A model generated the notes under the pieces. It did no database searches. It saw only the letters and a list, made by a program, of their open reading frames with translations, and was not told the DNA's origin. Below, in pieces: positions 6,282-8,735 of a stretch of DNA of 8,735 nt. Each line of letters begins with the position of its first letter. Position 1 is the first letter of the stretch. Source of the stretch: Syntrophaceae bacterium UBA1411 (GTDB lineage: Bacteria; Desulfobacterota; Syntrophia; Syntrophales; Smithellaceae); contig DBPV01000060.1 in assembly GCA_002304995.1 (NCBI GenBank), positions 2,737 to 11,471 of the forward strand, in the 5' to 3' direction. The position numbers and the translations under genes are program-made.

Positions 6282-7106
6282 TCAAATAAAACTATGGATG
6301 GTGGGCAGACAAAAACGGATCACGAGAGCCGAAACCGCAAACAAAAGAAACACTGTGCCGGACAGAACCGCCATCCGCACGCCCCTCCAGCCGATGGCCA
6401 GCCGCTGGTGCAGCAAAATCCCGTAAACGGCCCACACGGCAAATGTCCAGATCACTTTGGGATCGGAAGCCCAGGTCCCCTCCCACACAAACGCGGCGTA
6501 AACCGATCCGCCGACCATGCCCAGCGTCAAAAGCACAAAGCCTCCCAGAAGGCCGATATGGTTGATCCGGTCCAAGTCGCTCAGCGACGGCAGAAAGCGG
6601 ATCATCGACCCGGTCTTTTTGTGCTTGATCAGACGGTTTTGAAGAATAAACATCGCGCCCGCGGCCGACGCCAGCACAAACAGCGCTTCGCCGGCAATCG
6701 CCAGCACCAGATGCGCCACCGTGAGCCAGCCCTGCCAGGCGGGCGGAATCAGATTTTTCTCCGAGCCCTGGCCGGCCGCGACAATCAGAAACACCAGAAT
6801 CACCGGCGCGATAAACGCGCCCAGAACGCGCGTCCGGGTTTTGAACTGCAGCGCGAGATACAGGCCGGACACCGCCCAGGCGTAAACCGAAAGCAGGTGG
6901 CGCGATCCGAAACCGCCCCACCCCTGCGCCGAAAAAGCGGCCAGAATCAAACCGAGCGTCAAAAACGCAAAGCCGGCCGTGAGAATCCAGGTGGAAACGC
7001 GCGCGACCTGGACTTTCTTGACAATCAGCGAAAGCAGGTAGCCTCCCGTAGCAGCGCCGACGCAGACGCAGGCCGGCACAAACAGCAAGAATTCCAGATC
7101 AGTCAA
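6282..7106 (-). CDS. ccsA: CcsA/HemX-family cytochrome c assembly-type membrane protein
   Basis: This is a 274-residue integral membrane protein with about eight predicted transmembrane segments (near 6-29, 38-60, 68-87, 94-112, 128-157, 184-206, 217-234 and 245-266). The pattern, with GSRHLLSVYAWAVSGLYLAL (67-86) and the C-terminal WASDPKVIWTFAVW...GWRGVRMA, marks the cytochrome c assembly (CcsA/ResC/HemX) family. Candidate heme-ligand histidines are H70, H132, H183 and H233. The tryptophan-rich WWD motif of true heme-delivery CcsA is degenerate here (WEGTWASDPK, 208-217). Together with its place just before hemA, this favours a HemX-like role; Bacillus HemX lowers glutamyl-tRNA reductase level. 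The start is TTG (7104-7106), supported by a consensus GGAGGT 5 nt upstream. It overlaps the preceding gene by 8 nt, and its TGA is 3 nt from hemA. The family is clear; the exact role is uncertain. Confidence 0.85.
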   Translation of the reverse strand: MTDLEFLLFVPACVCVGAATGGYLLSLIVKKVQVARVSTWILTAGFAFLTLGLILAAFSAQGWGGFGSRHLLSVYAWAVSGLYLALQFKTRTRVLGAFIAPVILVFLIVAAGQGSEKNLIPPAWQGWLTVAHLVLAIAGEALFVLASAAGAMFILQNRLIKHKKTGSMIRFLPSLSDLDRINHIGLLGGFVLLTLGMVGGSVYAAFVWEGTWASDPKVIWTFAVWAVYGILLHQRLAIGWRGVRMAVLSGTVFLLFAVSALVIRFCLPTIHSFI

Positions 7107-7734
7107 GGTTCACCTCCGAACCGGTGATTTCCAGAACAATGCTCTTCACTCTGGCCTCGTCTTTGTCGCGGATGGCCCCCAGCAGGTCCGCCGCCATGAG
7201 CCGGTCAAACCAGACTCTGCCCAGGCCCTGATTTTTCTCCATTTTCATCCGCAACTGACTCAAAATTGAAAGCAGCGCTCCGTACTCTTCTCCGAAAATC
7301 TTTTCCAGCTCCTCCCGGACATGACGCGCGAGCGCCGGAGAAGCCCCGCCCGTTCCGCAGGCCAACGTCAAATCGCCGCGTTCGACAAGCGAAGGCAAAA
7401 TGAAATCGCATTTTTGCGGATCATCGACGATATTGACCGGAATGCCTATGGCGCGGGCGTCCCGCGAAATCGCGGCGTTGGTTTGCTCGTCGTCGGTCGC
7501 GCCGATGACCAGCGTCGCGCCGTCGAGATATTTTCCCGCATACCGGTCGGCAATGTAATCGAGGCGGCCTTCTTTTTGCAAAGCCGCCAGTTCGGGAACC
7601 AGTTCAGGACTGACGACGCAAACCCGCGCGCCGCACGAAAGAAGCCTTTCGATTTTTCTGGCCGCCACGTCGCCGCCGCCGATCACGATGCATTTTTTTT
7701 CTGTGATATCCCAGAAAACCGGATAATATTTCAA
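7099..7734 (-). CDS. sirC: Precorrin-2 dehydrogenase / sirohydrochlorin ferrochelatase (SirC/Met8/CysG N-terminal type)
   Basis: The enzyme oxidises precorrin-2 to sirohydrochlorin with NAD+ and, in Met8/CysG-type members, inserts iron to give siroheme. The 211-residue protein has a Rossmann NAD site VIGGGDVAARKIE (17-29) with SCGARVCVVSPE after it. Asp104 and Asp105 lie in NIVDDPQKCDFILPS, where Asp104 of CysG is the catalytic residue. CGTGGASPALAR (126-137) follows, then the C-terminal helical dimerisation part. CysG's regulatory Ser128 is Thr128 here. The start is TTG (7732-7734): an in-frame TAA stands two codons upstream, no ATG exists near the N-terminus, and AAAGGT lies 5 nt before it. 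It is the first gene of the operon, reads into ccsA with an 8-nt overlap, and supplies siroheme for the AhbC branch. Whether it also chelates iron cannot be told from sequence alone. Confidence 0.92.
   Translation of the reverse strand: MKYYPVFWDITEKKCIVIGGGDVAARKIERLLSCGARVCVVSPELVPELAALQKEGRLDYIADRYAGKYLDGATLVIGATDDEQTNAAISRDARAIGIPVNIVDDPQKCDFILPSLVERGDLTLACGTGGASPALARHVREELEKIFGEEYGALLSILSQLRMKMEKNQGLGRVWFDRLMAADLLGAIRDKDEARVKSIVLEITGSEVNLD
7112..7117 (-). promoter_or_regulatory. Consensus ribosome binding site fixing the TTG start of ccsA
   Basis: Read on the minus strand this is GGAGGT, then 5 nt, then TTG. It lies inside the last codons of the precorrin-2 dehydrogenase gene. No ATG alternative exists at a comparable spacing, so it decides the unusual start. 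Confidence 0.75.
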
Positions 7735-7739
7735 GACTT

Positions 7740-7745
7740 ACCTTT
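7740..7745 (-). promoter_or_regulatory. Ribosome binding site for the TTG start of the first operon gene
   Basis: Read on the minus strand this is AAAGGT with a 5-nt spacer to the TTG. The in-frame TAA at 7738-7740 excludes a longer protein. Confidence 0.6.
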
Positions 7746-7831
7746 CCCGGACCCCATGCGCGCACGGCCGGCCCGTTTGACGCAAGCTATCATGACAAAA
7801 GGTAAAATTCAAGCGAGCGTTTGTCCGGCAT

Positions 7832-7859
7832 CTTTTAACATCTCATTGGAATTTGTAAA
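7832..7859 (-). promoter_or_regulatory. Candidate promoter for the heme operon
   Basis: On the minus strand TTTACA (7854-7859, one mismatch to TTGACA) is followed after 16 bp by TAAAAG (7832-7837, two mismatches to TATAAT). This would give a 5' leader of roughly 90 nt before the first gene. The match is moderate. A second weak possibility lies closer to the gene, around TTGAAT and CATGAT on the minus strand. Confidence 0.35.
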
Positions 7860-7867
7860 CTATTGCC

Positions 7868-7897
7868 TTGACGAATCCTCCGGCTTTTTGTCATAAT
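7868..7897 (+). promoter_or_regulatory. Sigma-70-like promoter for the B12-binding protein gene
   Basis: TTGACG (7868-7873) and CATAAT (7892-7897) each have one mismatch to consensus and are separated by 18 bp. Transcription would start around 7904, leaving a leader of about 120 nt before the ATG at 8028. The -35 region lies next to the candidate heme-operon promoter on the other strand, so the two would share control DNA. Confidence 0.6.
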
Positions 7898-7903
7898 CGG
7901 CGC

Positions 7904-8027
7904 GGACGGAACCTATCAACAGGGGATTTCATTAAAAACGGCGCCGCAAGGCATCGCCGCAGATCAGGGAAAACTCACGCAAGGGTTTATTGCTTCCCCA
8001 ACCGATCACCACTTTCCTGGAGGACTG
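7904..8027 (+). other. Structured 5' leader of the B12-binding protein gene
   Basis: Several local stems can be drawn. CGGCGCC (7939-7945) pairs with GG (7950-7951) and CGCCG (7955-7959), closing a GCAA GNRA-type tetraloop with a 3-nt bulge. AAACTC (7971-7976) pairs with GGGTTT (7983-7988) with one wobble. GGGGA (7922-7926) can pair with TCCCC (7995-7999) to enclose both. The ribosome site GGAGG (8019-8023) lies outside these stems, 4 nt before the ATG. I compared the leader by eye with the cobalamin and c-di-GMP-I consensus elements and saw no match. Confidence 0.3.
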
Positions 8028-8735
8028 ATGACAAGGGAACAGTTTGTTGAAAACGCAAAGGAATCTCTGCGGATCCGTCCGGAGGCGGCCAAGCGCTACG
8101 CCCAGGCGAGGGACGCCATGCTCGAAGAGGTGAATGCCGCGATGGCCGCCGAGCCGGAAATCAACGCCCTCATCGGTGGAAATCCGCTCGGAATGATGTG
8201 CAACAACCACCGCCATCATGTCGAGTTTATCTCCACGGTCCTGCAATTCGGCAGTTTCACGCTGCTCGCCAAAATACTGCCCTGGGTTTACCGGACCTAC
8301 CGGGCCCACGGATTTTCCTTTGATTACTTTCCGTTGGAACTTGCGGCCTGGAAGAAGGCCGTTGAAAACCACATCACCCCGGCCGACGCGACCGCTGAAA
8401 TTATCGCCGTTTACGACTGGATGCTCAAAAATCATCCTTTATTAATAACGCTCTCCGCTGCGGTTCCCGGAGAGGAAGTTCCCTATCCGGAACTGGGCGA
8501 CAAGCGCAGAATGTTCGGAGCACGCCTTCTGGCGGGCGACTACGCCTCCTGCCTGGAGATCGCCGAGTCGGTCCTGGCTGAAGATCGGGGACAGGAAAGG
8601 CTGTACATGGGGCTCATCCAGCCGGTCATGTACGAAATCGGCCGCCTCTGGGAAGAAGACAGGATCAGCGCCGCCGAAGAGCACCTGGCGACTTCCGTTG
8701 TCGGAAGAATTCTGGCCGCCCTCTATGCGAAGTTT
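8028..8735 (+). CDS. B12-binding sensor-like protein with CarH-type cap motif (5' part, cut by window end)
   Basis: An open frame of 236 codons starts at an ATG with GGAGG 4 nt upstream and runs off the window edge without a stop. Residues about 160-236 match the four-helix cap that precedes cobalamin-binding Rossmann domains (methionine synthase/MtrC/CarH type), with YEIGRLWEEDRISAAEEHLA. Within it Trp208, Glu218 and His219 form a W-x9-EH motif, which in CarH-type photoreceptors contacts adenosylcobalamin. The Rossmann domain with its DxHxxG histidine would lie beyond the window. Residues 1-155 are an unassigned, probably all-helical domain with NNHRHH (59-64), PWVYRTYRAHGFSFDYFP (85-102) and VYDWMLKNH (128-136). 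No helix-turn-helix, signal peptide or membrane segment is visible. The gene is transcribed away from the heme/siroheme operon. It may sense corrinoid or light, or be a corrinoid carrier; the output domain is unknown. Confidence 0.8.
   Translation, partial: MTREQFVENAKESLRIRPEAAKRYAQARDAMLEEVNAAMAAEPEINALIGGNPLGMMCNNHRHHVEFISTVLQFGSFTLLAKILPWVYRTYRAHGFSFDYFPLELAAWKKAVENHITPADATAEIIAVYDWMLKNHPLLITLSAAVPGEEVPYPELGDKRRMFGARLLAGDYASCLEIAESVLAEDRGQERLYMGLIQPVMYEIGRLWEEDRISAAEEHLATSVVGRILAALYAKF

Noticed and set aside
7693..7700. Run of eight A in the coding strand near the start of the precorrin-2 dehydrogenase gene, as a programmed slippage site
   Set aside because: It encodes Glu-Lys-Lys in a normally conserved frame, both sides align with the family in the same frame, and there is no downstream stimulatory structure that I could see.
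7904..8027. Cobalamin or c-di-GMP riboswitch before the B12-binding gene
   Set aside because: No B12 box and no GEMM core sequence were found by eye, although the leader contains a GNRA loop.
1..8735. CRISPR arrays, tRNA/rRNA genes, insertion sequences, attachment sites
   Set aside because: None were seen. Repeats are limited to the left edge and the hemC/cobA-hemD spacer, there is no transposase or integrase frame, and no cloverleaf was recognised.

Overview
The window is GC-rich, tightly packed bacterial DNA. It is dominated by one seven-gene tetrapyrrole operon on the minus strand (about 7734 down to 144). Divergent from it on the plus strand is the 5' part of a gene for a B12-binding sensor-like protein (8028 to the window end). 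The gene set (hemA, hemC and hemB with a cobA-hemD fusion, a siroheme-type dehydrogenase/ferrochelatase and the radical SAM enzyme AhbC) points to an anaerobic bacterium that makes heme by the siroheme-dependent route. The layout best fits the Desulfobacterota (former Deltaproteobacteria). That placement is inferred from gene content and order, not from a database search.

Layout from left to right: 1-143 is non-coding and holds GC-rich hairpin repeats and a strong G-quadruplex motif beyond the hemB stop. Then, all on the minus strand, come hemB (144-1118), ahbC (1122-2309), cobA-hemD (2306-3874), a 214-nt gap with conspicuous inverted repeats (3875-4088), hemC (4089-5006), hemA (5016-6278), a CcsA/HemX-type membrane protein gene (6282-7106) and a precorrin-2 dehydrogenase/sirohydrochlorin ferrochelatase gene (7099-7734). 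Region 7735-8027 is a divergent promoter region, including a leader of about 120 nt for the plus-strand gene. The last gene runs off the window edge.

The operon genes form a pathway. HemA reduces glutamyl-tRNA, HemB makes porphobilinogen, HemC makes hydroxymethylbilane, and the HemD domain closes it to uroporphyrinogen III. The CobA domain methylates that to precorrin-2, the SirC/Met8-like enzyme makes siroheme, and AhbC acts on 12,18-didecarboxysiroheme. GSA aminotransferase (HemL), the AhbA/AhbB decarboxylase and the final AhbD step are not in the window and must be elsewhere if the route is complete. Precorrin-2 is also the branch point to cobalamin, so the divergent B12-binding gene has a plausible functional link.

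The most interesting item is that plus-strand gene. Its B12-binding cap helix carries a Trp-x9-Glu-His motif as in CarH-type adenosylcobalamin photoreceptors, but the N-terminus is an unrecognised helical domain rather than a MerR-type DNA-binding domain. The second item is the hemC/cobA-hemD gap, whose RNA could form two competing helices (or a pseudoknot) and which also contains a possible 45-codon upstream ORF.
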